A stretch of 64,000 nucleotides of DNA, taken from positions 1 through 64,000 of the forward strand of contig WYBU01000097.1 in the NCBI GenBank assembly GCA_011525745.1. The letters run 5' to 3'. This DNA is from Planctomycetaceae bacterium. GTDB taxonomy: Bacteria; Planctomycetota; Phycisphaerae; UBA1845; UTPLA1. This document shows positions 1-8,779 of this stretch, in pieces; the stretch's first letter is position 1, and every line of letters starts with the position of its first letter. The position numbers were made by a program, and so were the translations under genes. The notes below the pieces were generated by a model. That model ran no database searches and was not told the origin of the DNA. It worked only from the letters and a program-made list of their open reading frames with translations.

Positions 1-336
1 GTTTATATACACACTCGCCGGCCCGGCTTGGCCTACCCATCGAGTCACATCCGCCCACTTGGGCAGCCAGCCCCAAAACAACCGTTTCCCACCTGCGCAA
101 TATTACCCAATCCTAACGTCAGTTACGGCCGAACGTGAGTTACGCCCGAGAATGAAAAAACGCCGAGAAAGATGGAAAGAACGCCGGCGTGGGTTACGGC
201 CGAGAATGAAAAAATGTCTGGAAACGTGGAAAAAACGCCGGAACACACTTTCTCCGTTCCCTTCGCTGAATCACAAAAAAAGGGGCTTTTCAAAAGCGAT
301 TCGGCGGGCGTTTGAATGGCCGTCGAAGTTGGGTTG
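1..336. repeat. Left-end region with 54-bp imperfect tandem repeat
   Basis: Two copies of a 54-bp unit start near 135 and 189, each containing GAGTTACGCCCGAGAATG-like sequence followed by A-rich tracts and a GGAAAGAACGCCGG-like end. A truncated third copy lies at about 117-134. The period equals 18 codons, but neither strand gives a convincing protein. I see no gene in 1-336. Confidence 0.6.
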
Positions 337-627
337 TCAGCGGCCCGCGTCGGCCGGTGCAGCCGATTGTGGGCAGGCCGCGGGCGTTGCGATCGCCGCC
401 GCCGCCCCCGGAACGGCGGGCGTGGATGCGGCGTCGGGCGTGTTCGATTCACGCTTTGTCGATGGCTCGCGGGCGTTGGCCTGCTTTCGCCAGGCGATGC
501 GCTTGACCAGGTGCTGCTTGTTGAACGAGCGCGCCGGCTCGCCGAAGACCTCGCCGTAGCGATGACGAAGCTGCGTCACCGTCATGCGGGTGAGCGCCTT
601 CAGGGCCGCGTCGACATCAATCGGCAT
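337..627 (-). CDS. DUF2924-type protein, C-terminally shortened
   Basis: A 96-residue protein. Residues 1-50 match the start of DUF2924 proteins: ALKALTRMTV, then LRHRYGEVFGEP, then KRIAWRKQAN. DUF2924 is a small family of unknown function often found beside serine recombinases in planctomycetes and proteobacteria. After about residue 50 the sequence becomes a low-complexity Ala/Pro-rich tail that does not look like the family, so the gene appears truncated and fused to unrelated sequence. Its start overlaps the end of the upstream 85-aa gene by 11 bp, the usual two-gene arrangement. No recombinase follows towards the left edge, which suggests a decayed cassette. Confidence 0.6.
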   Translation of the reverse strand: MPIDVDAALKALTRMTVTQLRHRYGEVFGEPARSFNKQHLVKRIAWRKQANAREPSTKRESNTPDAASTPAVPGAAAAIATPAACPQSAAPADAGR

Positions 628-874
628 TCATCGATCTCCGTTCATCTTGTTGCGTCCACATGACCCCTTCAGGGCAAGTTTGCGCGCCCAAATCAAGGCC
701 AGTCGGCGAGGATTCCGCCGGAATCTGGCAGTTTTTCAGCCCGGTGGGCGTGATTCCGCGCAAACGATGAATCCCGTTGGCCAGGATGGCCGTCAGCTCG
801 CGCAGGCGCTCATGGGGCGTGAGGTTGAACGGATCGTCGGCCGCGGGTCGCATGGGCGCCTCCGTGCTGCCCAC
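617..874 (-). CDS. Small conserved protein paired with DUF2924
   Basis: An 85-residue protein containing DPFNLTPHERLRELTAILA and then GIHRLR, a short helical motif typical of small proteins encoded just upstream of DUF2924 genes. Its function is unknown. It overlaps the DUF2924 gene by 11 bp, indicating translational coupling. The frame is open further upstream (through IDIIAGRPARREA), so a GTG start a few codons earlier is possible. After residue 45 the sequence has no recognisable fold, and the pair may be a remnant. Confidence 0.5.
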   Translation of the reverse strand: MGSTEAPMRPAADDPFNLTPHERLRELTAILANGIHRLRGITPTGLKNCQIPAESSPTGLDLGAQTCPEGVMWTQQDERRSMNAD

Positions 875-1102
875 GCCGACGTGCGCTTCGCGTCTGGCCG
901 GTCGTCCGGCGATGATGTCGATGTTGGCCGCCGGTTTGCTGCGACGGCGCTATGAGATATGTACGCAAACGCGGTTCGAGTTGTCGCCGGGGTGCGAATG
1001 TAACCCCCGCGTAAACGGAATCCGGATGTTGCCTCGGTTGGCCCCGTGGGCTACCCTGGCCGTTCGGATCAAGCACATTCCGTGCCGAGCGGAGGTCGTT
1101 CG

Positions 1103-2422
1103 ATGGCTACCTGGGTCTGGTTTGCTGAGCGTTTTCTTGGCCGCGCCGGTGCGCTTCTTTTCACAGTCTTGCTTACTGCCGGCTGTGCCGCCGTTCCGAA
1201 GGTAGAACAGAGGGTCCCGTTGACGCCCGGCCCTCGCCCTCGGGCGGTCATGCTGAAGAAAGTGGTCGCGAAACCTCAGCGAGGCGCCCGTATCGGAAAC
1301 CTCTACGCCGGGCTCTTTCATGTGTGGCAAAGCCACCTCACATGGCAGGGAGGCCGTGTCGCAATGGACCCAGAAGAATTCGGTGAGGAACTTCGGCGCC
1401 AGTTTGAAGCCCAAAAGCTGCCGGTGGTTGGCGACCCGAGAGCACTTTTCGAGGATGCGAGCGAATGGAAGGCAGAATACCTGATAGGCGCGCTGATCAC
1501 CGACATCAAACTCGATCTGTGGTACCCATGGGCGGGGTACGGGAACTTCAACACCGGTTCAGGCAATGGGTACGTTGAAATCGAGTGGCAAGTCTACGAG
1601 CGCCGATCGCGATCCGTCCCCTTGAAGCTATCGACCAGAGGCTCGGCCCACGGCGTGTCGATAACCGATGTTGGCCCGAACGAACCACTGATTCAGGCGT
1701 TCAGCGCCGCGGCAAAAAACCTGCTAGCGGAAGGGAAGTTTGTATATTTGATCGCGCCCCGCGAGGAACATACGACCTCTGCCCCAGCACCGATCAGCGT
1801 CGCGCTGGTGAAGTCACCAGGAGGAATTGGACGCCCTGAGGCCGTGATCGACTCGGCTCGGCGAAGTGTTCTCACGGTTTTTGCCGGGGATTCCCACGGT
1901 TCAGGGTTCATCATCTCCCGTGACGGCTACGCTCTAACGAATCAGCACGTTGTGGGGGAGGCCAAGTCGGTGCAGGCAAAAACGGTGACGGGAAGACAGG
2001 TCCTCGGGGAGGTCATTCGCGTTGACCGGCTCCGCGACGTGGCCCTCATCAAGCTAGAACCAGATCTGTACGAGGCCCTTCCCACCGGAGACAGTGCCGC
2101 GACACGTCCGGGGACCGACGTCTACGCCATCGGTGCCCCAAGGACCGAGGAACTCGGCCATTCCATCACGCGCGGTATCGTCAGCGGCTTCCGGGTAATT
2201 GATGACCAACGCTATATTCAGAGCGATGTTGCCGTCAATCCGGGCAACAGCGGCGGTCCACTCCTGACGCCGGATGGCGTCGTCGTCGGAATTGCTGTGC
2301 TCAAGAGAGCCGATGCGGAGGGGATCAGCTTCTTTGTTCCTGTTGAGGACGCCGTCCAGGCCTTGGCCATAGAGAACTCAAACGCGACCACGCCGACGGC
2401 TACAGCCCCGGCGGATCGATAG
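1103..2422 (+). CDS. Trypsin-like serine protease lipoprotein (S1C type, no PDZ)
   Basis: A 439-residue lipoprotein with a trypsin-fold protease at the C-terminus. The start at 1103 is chosen because GGAGG lies 7 bp upstream and a signal peptide with lipobox LTAGC follows, placing the acylated Cys at residue 28. Residues 40-220 form an unrecognised domain. From about 250 the protease fold shows the triad: His282 in TNQHVV, Asp312 in RDVALIKL, Ser383 in GNSGGPL. No PDZ domain follows, unlike DegP/DegQ, so its oligomerisation and chaperone role should differ. Envelope quality control is an inference. It precedes an HNH gene on the same strand, but with about 200 bp between them. Confidence 0.85.
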   Translation: MATWVWFAERFLGRAGALLFTVLLTAGCAAVPKVEQRVPLTPGPRPRAVMLKKVVAKPQRGARIGNLYAGLFHVWQSHLTWQGGRVAMDPEEFGEELRRQFEAQKLPVVGDPRALFEDASEWKAEYLIGALITDIKLDLWYPWAGYGNFNTGSGNGYVEIEWQVYERRSRSVPLKLSTRGSAHGVSITDVGPNEPLIQAFSAAAKNLLAEGKFVYLIAPREEHTTSAPAPISVALVKSPGGIGRPEAVIDSARRSVLTVFAGDSHGSGFIISRDGYALTNQHVVGEAKSVQAKTVTGRQVLGEVIRVDRLRDVALIKLEPDLYEALPTGDSAATRPGTDVYAIGAPRTEELGHSITRGIVSGFRVIDDQRYIQSDVAVNPGNSGGPLLTPDGVVVGIAVLKRADAEGISFFVPVEDAVQALAIENSNATTPTATAPADR

Positions 2423-2625
2423 GCCTCGCTGCGAAGGTCGGGGATGGCGGTCGGCTGCGACGCTCTTGAATTACCAGGGCTCGTGTTGTCGCCGGGCTGC
2501 TAACGCAGCCCTGCGAAAGACCTGTTTATGGACATCGCTTTGCAGTTGATCAGGCTGCCCTGTCGCCTTTGGCTGTGCGAACACAGACTTCCGGTACAGA
2601 TTGCTTGGCGGGGGAGGCTTTGAGC

Positions 2626-3351
2626 ATGGCGGATCGACTTGATCAACTCAGAAGAGAGCTGATCGACTGGCTGCGACGCAACGAACTCGACGGGGATCTC
2701 AGCTTTTGGACACAGCCCGAATGGGGACGGCGCGGCGAGGAGTACCTGAACGACGCGCGATTGGTGATCACGACCGAAGGCGGCCTGTTCCACCTGCTCA
2801 ACTACGCCTTTGACAACCCGAAGGTAGACGAACTGCAGGACTTCCTCTCGTCGTTTGGGTTCTGGTTTGAGATGGGGCACGCGTGGAGCATCGGCATCTA
2901 CGAGGAGGATTGCTACGACGACCGCCCAACCCCGAGCCGGTACGCGGACAAGCTCACCGATGCGCGATGGAAGCGAAAGGTCGACGTCGTGAAGGCGAAG
3001 GCGGGTCGGCGCTGCCAAGACTGCGGCGCGATAGCCCGGCCGCTTGAAGTTCATCACTGCTGGTACAGATATGGTCTGGAGCCGTGGCAGTATCCCTTCG
3101 ATGCGCTCCGTTGCCTGTGCAGAGAATGCCACGAAAAACGCGCGACCGAGGATCACGACTTTCGGTGCTTGAGTGCGGAGTTCACTTGGGAGGAGTTGGC
3201 CCGCGTTCGAGAGTGCCTCAAGCGGCTGTTTCATTGGTACGACCGTTCCGCAGCGTTGACGTTGCTTGACGCTGTCGGCCCAGATGACGCAAAGCTGGCC
3301 CAAGCCGTCAGGCATCTGTCAACGCAGAAGACGGAGCCCGGAGCCACGTGA
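2626..3351 (+). CDS. HNH-like zinc endonuclease-domain protein
   Basis: A 241-residue protein. The start at 2626 has GGGGAGG about 8 bp upstream. The N-terminal half (1-110) is unrecognised. The C-terminal part carries an HNH-like zinc finger: C130-x2-C133, then LEVHHCWY at about 142-147 with the paired His, then CRECHEKR at about 165-171. This pattern fits HNH nucleases of the McrA/5-methylcytosine-nuclease superfamily, but no partner is visible and a substrate cannot be assigned. DNA cleavage is inferred from the fold. Confidence 0.65.
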   Translation: MADRLDQLRRELIDWLRRNELDGDLSFWTQPEWGRRGEEYLNDARLVITTEGGLFHLLNYAFDNPKVDELQDFLSSFGFWFEMGHAWSIGIYEEDCYDDRPTPSRYADKLTDARWKRKVDVVKAKAGRRCQDCGAIARPLEVHHCWYRYGLEPWQYPFDALRCLCRECHEKRATEDHDFRCLSAEFTWEELARVRECLKRLFHWYDRSAALTLLDAVGPDDAKLAQAVRHLSTQKTEPGAT

Positions 3352-3966
3352 GGTTGCAATCGGCCCAGCCGGAAAAAAAGTGGGTTCGTGTTCCGTCCAG
3401 GCCGCGAACGCAACCCCGCGTTAACCGAATCGGGGTGTCAACCGCGAGAGGCCGAGAGTTTGAGAGTTTTTGGCGGGGCAGCGGTCGCAACCGTTGGGGT
3501 TGCGGTCGGGCGGGCGGAAGCAGAGGTGCAAACGGAGAGCGCGGCCGGAACGAAAAGGCCACCGGGTGTGCGGCCCCGGTAGCCCCTGTGCCATTGCACT
3601 TTAGCCTTGCCTTGCCGCGATCCCACGTCTCGAATTCCGCGTTGTCTACGCCGAACCGTAGGTATTTGCCGACGCGGCCGTGGTTATCCCCGCGACGGGG
3701 TGTTTACCGGCTTCGACAAGAGCTTGGTCAAGGACCACCTCTCTTTCGTAGAAGCCACCTGTAAACCGAGCGGTAGCACTCCGCCCGAGCGTGCCCGTCG
3801 ATCTCCCCAACCGCAACTAAGGCGGCAAAACTCGTACCGGGGGGTCCGCGGCCCCCGCTTCTTGAGAGCGTGCCGGACAAGGTCGAACAAGCGACTCGAT
3901 GCGGTCCGAAGGAACGTCACGACGTCTCGGCTTTTCGACGCTTCGACGTTTCGGCTCTCAGCTCGA
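3352..3966. other. Intergenic region with degenerate repeats
   Basis: No supportable gene between the HNH gene and the flagellin 3' end. Bases 3404-3440 resemble 994-1037. At 3926-3956 there is a TTTCGACGCTTCGACGTTTC-type simple repeat also seen near 12,935, 55,360 and 59,820. The flagellin transcript must end here, but I see no clear hairpin followed by a T tract. Confidence 0.5.
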
Positions 3967-5409
3967 TCAGCCTTGCAGCAGTTGCAGCACGTTCGACGGC
4001 GTCTGGTTGGCAATCGCCAGCACCGACAGGCCGGCTTGCTGGAGGATCTGGTTGCGCGTGAGCTGGCTCGTTTCGGCGGCGAAGTCGACGTCGCGGATGA
4101 CCGACTCGGACGACGTGAGATTCTCGAGCGTGATCTGAAGCTGCGCGATGTTGGTTTCGAGCGTGTTCTTCTCGAACGCCCCCAGCCGGCCGCGCAGCGC
4201 GGCGATTTGCTGTATCGCAGCCGCGACGATCTTCTGTGCCGTGGCCGCCTGGCCGTTGACGATCGAATACTGCTGCCCGTCGGCGATCTGCGACAGGAAG
4301 CCGAGCATCGAGTCACCCAGCCGCGTAGCCGCGACCGACGTGAGGCCGAAGCTCTTTTGTTCGTTGGAGCTGATGCCGCCGCCAAGCTGAAACGTCGCGC
4401 CGCCGCCCGTGACGGCGAAGCGGGTCGTGCCGCTGGAGTTGAAGGCCTCCTGCACGGTGAACGAGAACGACAGGCCGGCGGTGTTGAGCTTGACGTCGAG
4501 GCCGGCGCCCAGGGCGCTGGCGCCGTTGACGCTGACGCGCACGTCGCGCCCTTCGTCGCGGATCACGCTCGAGCCGCCGGCATCCTCCACTGGGAACGTG
4601 CCGGGGCTGCTGCCCAGCGCCGTGACCTGCACGAAGGCGTCGGAGCCGTAGGCGGTGCTTTCGATGACCAGTCCCGAGGCCGGATTGGCGCCGTTGATGA
4701 ACCGGGCCGTCACGCCCGTGGCATCCGAAACCTGATTGATTCCCTCGCGAATCGCCGACGCCGGCGTGCCCGCCGCGAACGACAGCGACACGACGCCGTT
4801 GTTGCCGGCGACCTCGATATCAACGGCCTGCCCGACCTGGCTGGTGGCGAAGAAGAGCTGCCCGCGCTGCGCGGACTGGACAATCTCAACGTTGACCGGA
4901 ACGAAGGCGGCCGTGCCGAACGTGACGTTGTGAATCTGCACGTTGGCCAGATTGGCGGCGCTGACGCCGCTGAGGATGTACTCGAGCGAGCCGTCGAGCA
5001 GGCGTCGCCCCGAGAAACGGGTCGAGTTGGCGATGCGCGTGATCGACTCGATGGCCGAGTCGATCTGAAGCTGATTGGCGCGGATTTCCTCGGCCGAGAC
5101 GCCGCCGGTGTTGGCGGCCTCGATGATGAGGTCCTGGATGTCGTTGAGCAGCGCGGCGACTTCGTTCAGCGCGCCCTCGGACGTGGCCACGATGTTGCTG
5201 GCGCGTTGCGAATTGGCGATCGCCTGTCGGATGCCGGCGATCTCGGAGCGCAGATTCTCCGAGACGATCAGCCCGGCGGGATCGTCGGCGCCGCGATTGA
5301 TGCGCAATCCGCTGGAAAGACGCTGCAACGTGGTCTGAAGGCTGTTTCCCGAGCGGCGAAGCTGACTCAGCGCCGTCAGCGCGGGAACATTCGTATTGAT
5401 CCGCGTCAT
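3967..5409 (-). CDS. fliC: Flagellin
   Basis: A 480-residue flagellin, the filament subunit exported by the flagellar type III system. The N-terminus TRINTNVPALTALSQL, the SSGLRINRGADDPAGL motif, and the C-terminal helices ending in QQAGLSVLAIANQTPSNVLQ are the conserved D0/D1 pieces. The middle (about 150-380) is the variable surface region. The start at 5409 is preferred over an ATG at 5418 because GGAGG sits 9 bp before 5409 but directly abuts 5418. It is the last gene of the flagellar cluster, 39 bp after csrA, so it is probably co-transcribed with csrA and controlled by it. Planctomycete flagellins commonly have this size. Confidence 0.95.
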   Translation of the reverse strand: MTRINTNVPALTALSQLRRSGNSLQTTLQRLSSGLRINRGADDPAGLIVSENLRSEIAGIRQAIANSQRASNIVATSEGALNEVAALLNDIQDLIIEAANTGGVSAEEIRANQLQIDSAIESITRIANSTRFSGRRLLDGSLEYILSGVSAANLANVQIHNVTFGTAAFVPVNVEIVQSAQRGQLFFATSQVGQAVDIEVAGNNGVVSLSFAAGTPASAIREGINQVSDATGVTARFINGANPASGLVIESTAYGSDAFVQVTALGSSPGTFPVEDAGGSSVIRDEGRDVRVSVNGASALGAGLDVKLNTAGLSFSFTVQEAFNSSGTTRFAVTGGGATFQLGGGISSNEQKSFGLTSVAATRLGDSMLGFLSQIADGQQYSIVNGQAATAQKIVAAAIQQIAALRGRLGAFEKNTLETNIAQLQITLENLTSSESVIRDVDFAAETSQLTRNQILQQAGLSVLAIANQTPSNVLQLLQG

Positions 5410-5416
5410 GGTCGCC

Positions 5417-5425
5417 ATCCTCCAT
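5417..5425 (-). promoter_or_regulatory. Candidate CsrA site over flagellin Shine-Dalgarno
   Basis: The transcript reads AUGGAGGAU immediately upstream of the flagellin start. It contains the CsrA core ANGGA (AUGGA) and overlaps the GGAGG ribosome site. CsrA bound here would block initiation, as described for hag in Bacillus subtilis. The role here is inferred from sequence and from the adjacent csrA and fliW. Confidence 0.4.
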
Positions 5426-5448
5426 GATGGTCATCGTTGCGGCCGGCG

Positions 5449-5706
5449 TCAGCGACGCGGCGGCCGTGGAGACGGACCGGGGCGGTCCGACTCGGGCGGA
5501 AGCCGGCCGAGGTCGTCGGGCCGTATTTCCGCCGCGGCGCGATTCTCACGTTGAATCGCGTCGTACACTTCCTTGCGATGGACGGGGACGTGGGCGGGGG
5601 CGGAAATGCCCAGCCGCACCTTGTCCCCCCGAATGTCGACGACCGTGATTTCGATGTCGTCGCCGATCATGATCGTTTCGTCGCGCTGTCGCGATAGCAC
5701 CAACAT
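5449..5706 (-). CDS. csrA: Carbon storage regulator CsrA
   Basis: An 85-residue RNA-binding translational repressor. Residues 1-50 are canonical: [15 protein letters not shown], then [17 protein letters not shown], then [22 protein letters not shown] lies about 8 bp upstream of the ATG at 5706, so the longer open frame to 5910 is not used. Residues 60-85 are a Pro/Arg-rich tail beyond the usual 60-75 residue length. It sits between fliW and flagellin, the arrangement known for the FliW-CsrA-flagellin partner switch, where FliW sequesters CsrA until it binds flagellin. Confidence 0.95.
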   Translation of the reverse strand: MLVLSRQRDETIMIGDDIEITVVDIRGDKVRLGISAPAHVPVHRKEVYDAIQRENRAAAEIRPDDLGRLPPESDRPGPSPRPPRR

Positions 5707-5880
5707 CCTCGGCTCCTTCCTTGGCCATGCCGATGCGCCCGCGCGGTCCGGACGCGGCGTCCTGCCGCGGACTTGCCCGCGCGGGCGGTCCAATGCTCGG
5801 TCCGTAACGGGCGAAGAGGTCGCGAAATGCCCGAAAAGAGCGGATCGTGCAGGCCGGCTTGACGGTTTGAGTCCGTCGGT

Positions 5881-5886
5881 ATTATA
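5881..5886 (-). promoter_or_regulatory. Possible -10 element upstream of csrA
   Basis: A perfect TATAAT on the minus strand lies between fliW and csrA, about 175 bp before csrA. No good TTGACA-like hexamer is found 16-18 bp upstream, so it may be a weak internal promoter or chance. Confidence 0.25.
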
Positions 5887-5914
5887 CGCCGGCCGAACGC
5901 ACGAACGCATCGTT

Positions 5915-6367
5915 TCAGGCGGTCTTGCTGACCCGCTCGCGCCGCACCGGCAGCCGCATCAGCGGATGCCGTGTGTTGAACCGCTTGTCGGACAGCACCA
6001 TTTGCTTGCCGGTTCGGGACGACACGCCGACGAGCAGCGGCCCCTGCAAGTTGGCCGTCAACGTCTCGCCCACCTTGTTGACGATGACGAAGAACTGGGT
6101 GTCGTCGGCGGCCTCGGCCTCGACGGCGGCCAGGTCTTCGTCCTTGACCGGGGCCGCGTAATCGGACACGAACAGGCGCGGATCGCACACGACGAACGCC
6201 AGTTCGGGCCGCGTCACCGACTGCATCCAGTAAAAGCCGGAACCCTCGCCGGTCTGAATCAGGGCGTACTCGTGTTCGTTGGGGAACCCGAGCAGCCCGC
6301 GCGGAAACTTCAGCAGCCGGCTCTCGTCTACTTCGACTCCACCGAATCGCGACGTTTGAATGATCAT
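5915..6367 (-). CDS. fliW: Flagellar assembly factor FliW
   Basis: A 150-residue protein with the FliW features: [24 protein letters not shown] at the N-terminus, then [22 protein letters not shown], and [10 protein letters not shown]. FliW binds CsrA allosterically and flagellin competitively, linking flagellin translation to secretion. AGGAG is 8 bp before the ATG. The gene lies between flgL and csrA. Spacers of about 140 bp (to flgL) and 208 bp (to csrA) are larger than in the tight part of the operon. Confidence 0.95.
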   Translation of the reverse strand: MIIQTSRFGGVEVDESRLLKFPRGLLGFPNEHEYALIQTGEGSGFYWMQSVTRPELAFVVCDPRLFVSDYAAPVKDEDLAAVEAEAADDTQFFVIVNKVGETLTANLQGPLLVGVSSRTGKQMVLSDKRFNTRHPLMRLPVRRERVSKTA

Positions 6368-6510
6368 CCGTCCAGACTCCTGTCCGCCTCATGCGGACGC
6401 TTGATCGAATCGGCGTCGGTCCGCGACGCCGCGGTTTGCTCTTGGCTCGTGCGGCCGGCCGTGTGCCCGGCGATCACGGCACGGCCAGGCCCTCGCGCCT
6501 GCGCGACCCC

Positions 6511-8448
6511 TTACCTCAGAAAGTCCAGCACCGACAGGTTCAGCAGGGACGAGCCGACCTGAAGGTTCGCCTGCAATGCCAACTGGGCCTGCTGAAAACG
6601 CGTCACCGCCTCGGTCAGGTCGGCGTCCTGTAATTGCGACAAAAACGATCGCGTCGCCAGAACGGCGTCCTCGGTGCGTTCCAGCCGTTCGATCACCGCC
6701 CGCGAGCGGCTGCCCAGCAGGCCGGTCTGCTCGGTCGCGGCGCGCATGGCGTTTTCGAGTTCTTCGCCGGCCAGCGTGATGGCGCGCGTGTCATTGGAGC
6801 GCAATGCATCGGCCAGGCGGTACAGCGCCGTCAGCACGCCGCCGGCGCGGAGGGGGTTCGTGTCCGCGCCGTCGAGCGTCTGCGTGTCGCCGGTTCCGAA
6901 GATGCCCAGGTCGTCCGCCGCGGCCGAGAGATTGGCCCGCTCGACCAGGATGTTCTGCGTGCCCGCGGTCGGGTGCGACAACCGCAGGCCGTTGCCGCTG
7001 GGCCGCAGGCTCGCCGTCAGTGTCGATCCAGCCGCCCCGGCGGCGGTATTGATCAGATTGATGACATCCTGAATCGTATTCGCCGGGCTGAGGTCCACGT
7101 TGAAGACGACGCCGTTGGCGTCGGTGATGCGCAGATCGTCGCCGCTGACGCGCGTGACGCCGCGCCCGCCGTTGAGTTCCGACAGCGGCGTGCCGCCGTA
7201 CAGCGTGCGCAGGCCGAGCATTTCGGCGTCGGTCCCGCCGTTCTCGCCGATGGCCAGATCGAAGCCCGATACCTCGTTGAGGATCGTGAACCGCTTGCCC
7301 GCCTCGTCGAGGCCCACGCGCAGCCCGACGCCGCTGTTGTTCAGTCGATTAAGCACGTCCTGGACGGTCGTCGCGCCGGCGAACGAGACCGTGGCGGACA
7401 GGCCGCCATTGTTGATTTGAACGCCCGACGTCAGCGACAGCCCCGCGCCGCCGTTCAGCGCCGACAACGGTGTCGTCCGCGTGACGCGCGGATCAACGTC
7501 CGCTCCGATCAACGGCGCGCCGACCGCGGACGAGCCGAGAATCCCCAGGTCCGACGCGGCGTGTCCGCCGCCGATTTCGCTGACGACAATCTGCACGCCC
7601 GGTCCGCCGTCGATTTGCAGACCCGTCGATGTCAGCGACATCGTCAACAAGCTGCCGGCCGCCGCCGCGTCGGCGTTGAAGCGCGCGACGAGATCACCCA
7701 GCGTGTCAATGCCGGTCGTGTCGATCGTCAACGTGCCGCCCGCGCCGCCGACCTCGGACACCTGGAACGCCGCATTTCGGATTCCGCGACCGTTCGCGCC
7801 GTTCAGATCGCTGAGGCGCGTCGCCGACGTGGCGGCCGGGTTGAGATCGACAAAGCCGACTCGTTGCCGGCTTCGCAGGCCGAACAACCGGTCGACGGTG
7901 ACGTTGAAGGGCTGCAATTCACCGATGTTGGTCCAGGTGTTGCGGTCGTTGATGTCACCGGCGAAGCGGATGCGGCCCAACGCGTTCTCCAGCGGAGGCA
8001 GTTCGCTGCGCTGCCCGCCGAAGAGGTAGCGGCCGTCGAACTGCTGATTGCCGAGGGAGAGCAGGCGCTCGATGGTGCTGTCGATCACGAGTGCGGCGGC
8101 GGCGCGCTCCTCGGCGCTGTGAACGGTGTTGACCTGCTCCAGCGCCAGCGTCTTGGCGTCGATCAGCAGCGACGATACGTCCGACGCCGCGGACTCGGCC
8201 GCCGAGAACCAGCGATCGGCGTGCCGCAGGTTGCCCAGGATGCGGTCCTGCCGATCGAGCAGGTCCTTCATTCGCACGATCTTGCCGGCCGCCAGCGGGT
8301 TCTCGCTGCCCAATTCGTACTGCCGTCCCGTGGCGACGCGCTGCTGCTCGCGGAACAGGCGCAGCGAATTGCCGCGAAGCTGATCGAGCAGCGTCAGTCC
8401 CTTCAGATTGAAGGAGACTCGGCCCACGTTGACGGAGTTGATGGACAT
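6511..8448 (-). CDS. flgL: Flagellar hook-associated protein 3 (FlgL), enlarged
   Basis: A 645-residue hook-filament junction protein. The ends are conserved: N-terminal helices through GRQYELGSENPLAAGKI, and a C-terminus with EDAVLATRSFLSQLQDADLTEAVTRFQQAQLALQA read in order. E. coli FlgL is 317 residues. The extra 300 residues in the middle contain at least three hook_IN-like repeats of the form LSxLNGGxGV, then ITDxNG, then TIQDVLNLIN (about 220-560). These repeats are known from large flagellins and hook-associated proteins and should enlarge the surface-exposed domain. It lies downstream of flgK with a 330-bp repeat-bearing gap. Confidence 0.9.
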   Translation of the reverse strand: MSINSVNVGRVSFNLKGLTLLDQLRGNSLRLFREQQRVATGRQYELGSENPLAAGKIVRMKDLLDRQDRILGNLRHADRWFSAAESAASDVSSLLIDAKTLALEQVNTVHSAEERAAAALVIDSTIERLLSLGNQQFDGRYLFGGQRSELPPLENALGRIRFAGDINDRNTWTNIGELQPFNVTVDRLFGLRSRQRVGFVDLNPAATSATRLSDLNGANGRGIRNAAFQVSEVGGAGGTLTIDTTGIDTLGDLVARFNADAAAAGSLLTMSLTSTGLQIDGGPGVQIVVSEIGGGHAASDLGILGSSAVGAPLIGADVDPRVTRTTPLSALNGGAGLSLTSGVQINNGGLSATVSFAGATTVQDVLNRLNNSGVGLRVGLDEAGKRFTILNEVSGFDLAIGENGGTDAEMLGLRTLYGGTPLSELNGGRGVTRVSGDDLRITDANGVVFNVDLSPANTIQDVINLINTAAGAAGSTLTASLRPSGNGLRLSHPTAGTQNILVERANLSAAADDLGIFGTGDTQTLDGADTNPLRAGGVLTALYRLADALRSNDTRAITLAGEELENAMRAATEQTGLLGSRSRAVIERLERTEDAVLATRSFLSQLQDADLTEAVTRFQQAQLALQANLQVGSSLLNLSVLDFLR

Positions 8449-8779
8449 TTAACGATACCCGGTATCAAGTGGTCCTGGTCAGATTCGCCGCATCTTTCGC
8501 GAATCGCGTGGAACGGGCTTGTAGCCCGTTCGTGCGGGCAGCATGCCCGCGCCACGTGATGCAAAAAATGCGAACCGGCTGACCAACAGCACTAATGGCT
8601 CGCCGCCACGGCGAGTCGCTTTCCTGAATCACTCTCCGTCGCTTGCACATGCCGCGCGACGGATCGCTGGGTTACGCACGAGCTACCCCCCCGCGCATGC
8701 GGGGGCCGTGCACGCGGGCATCACGGGCCAAAAGCCCGTGCCACCCAACACAGCCGAGGGGGGCCGATCCAAGTTCTCC
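8449..8779. repeat. flgK-flgL spacer with palindromic repeats
   Basis: No gene here. At 8508-8557 a composite palindrome is bounded by GTGG and CCAC and holds two hairpins (AACGGGCTTGTAGCCCGTT and GCGGGCAGCATGCCCGC). At 8687-8704 there is CCCCCGCGCATGCGGGGG, and at 8722-8740 CACGGGCCAAAAGCCCGTG. They match repeats near 13,780 and 52,240 and may attenuate or stabilise the operon mRNA. Confidence 0.6.

Noticed and set aside
3308-3562. 84-aa minus frame with a DGTRTH-type peptide
   Set aside because: Such peptides commonly come from non-coding DNA read in the wrong frame; no supporting ribosome site and it overlaps the HNH gene end.
3607-5427. 606-aa plus-strand frame opposite flagellin
   Set aside because: Arg/Asp-rich composition with no family motif. 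It is an antisense shadow of the flagellin codons.
6634-8559. 641-aa plus-strand frame opposite flgL
   Set aside because: Antisense shadow of a high-GC gene, with no ribosome site or domain.
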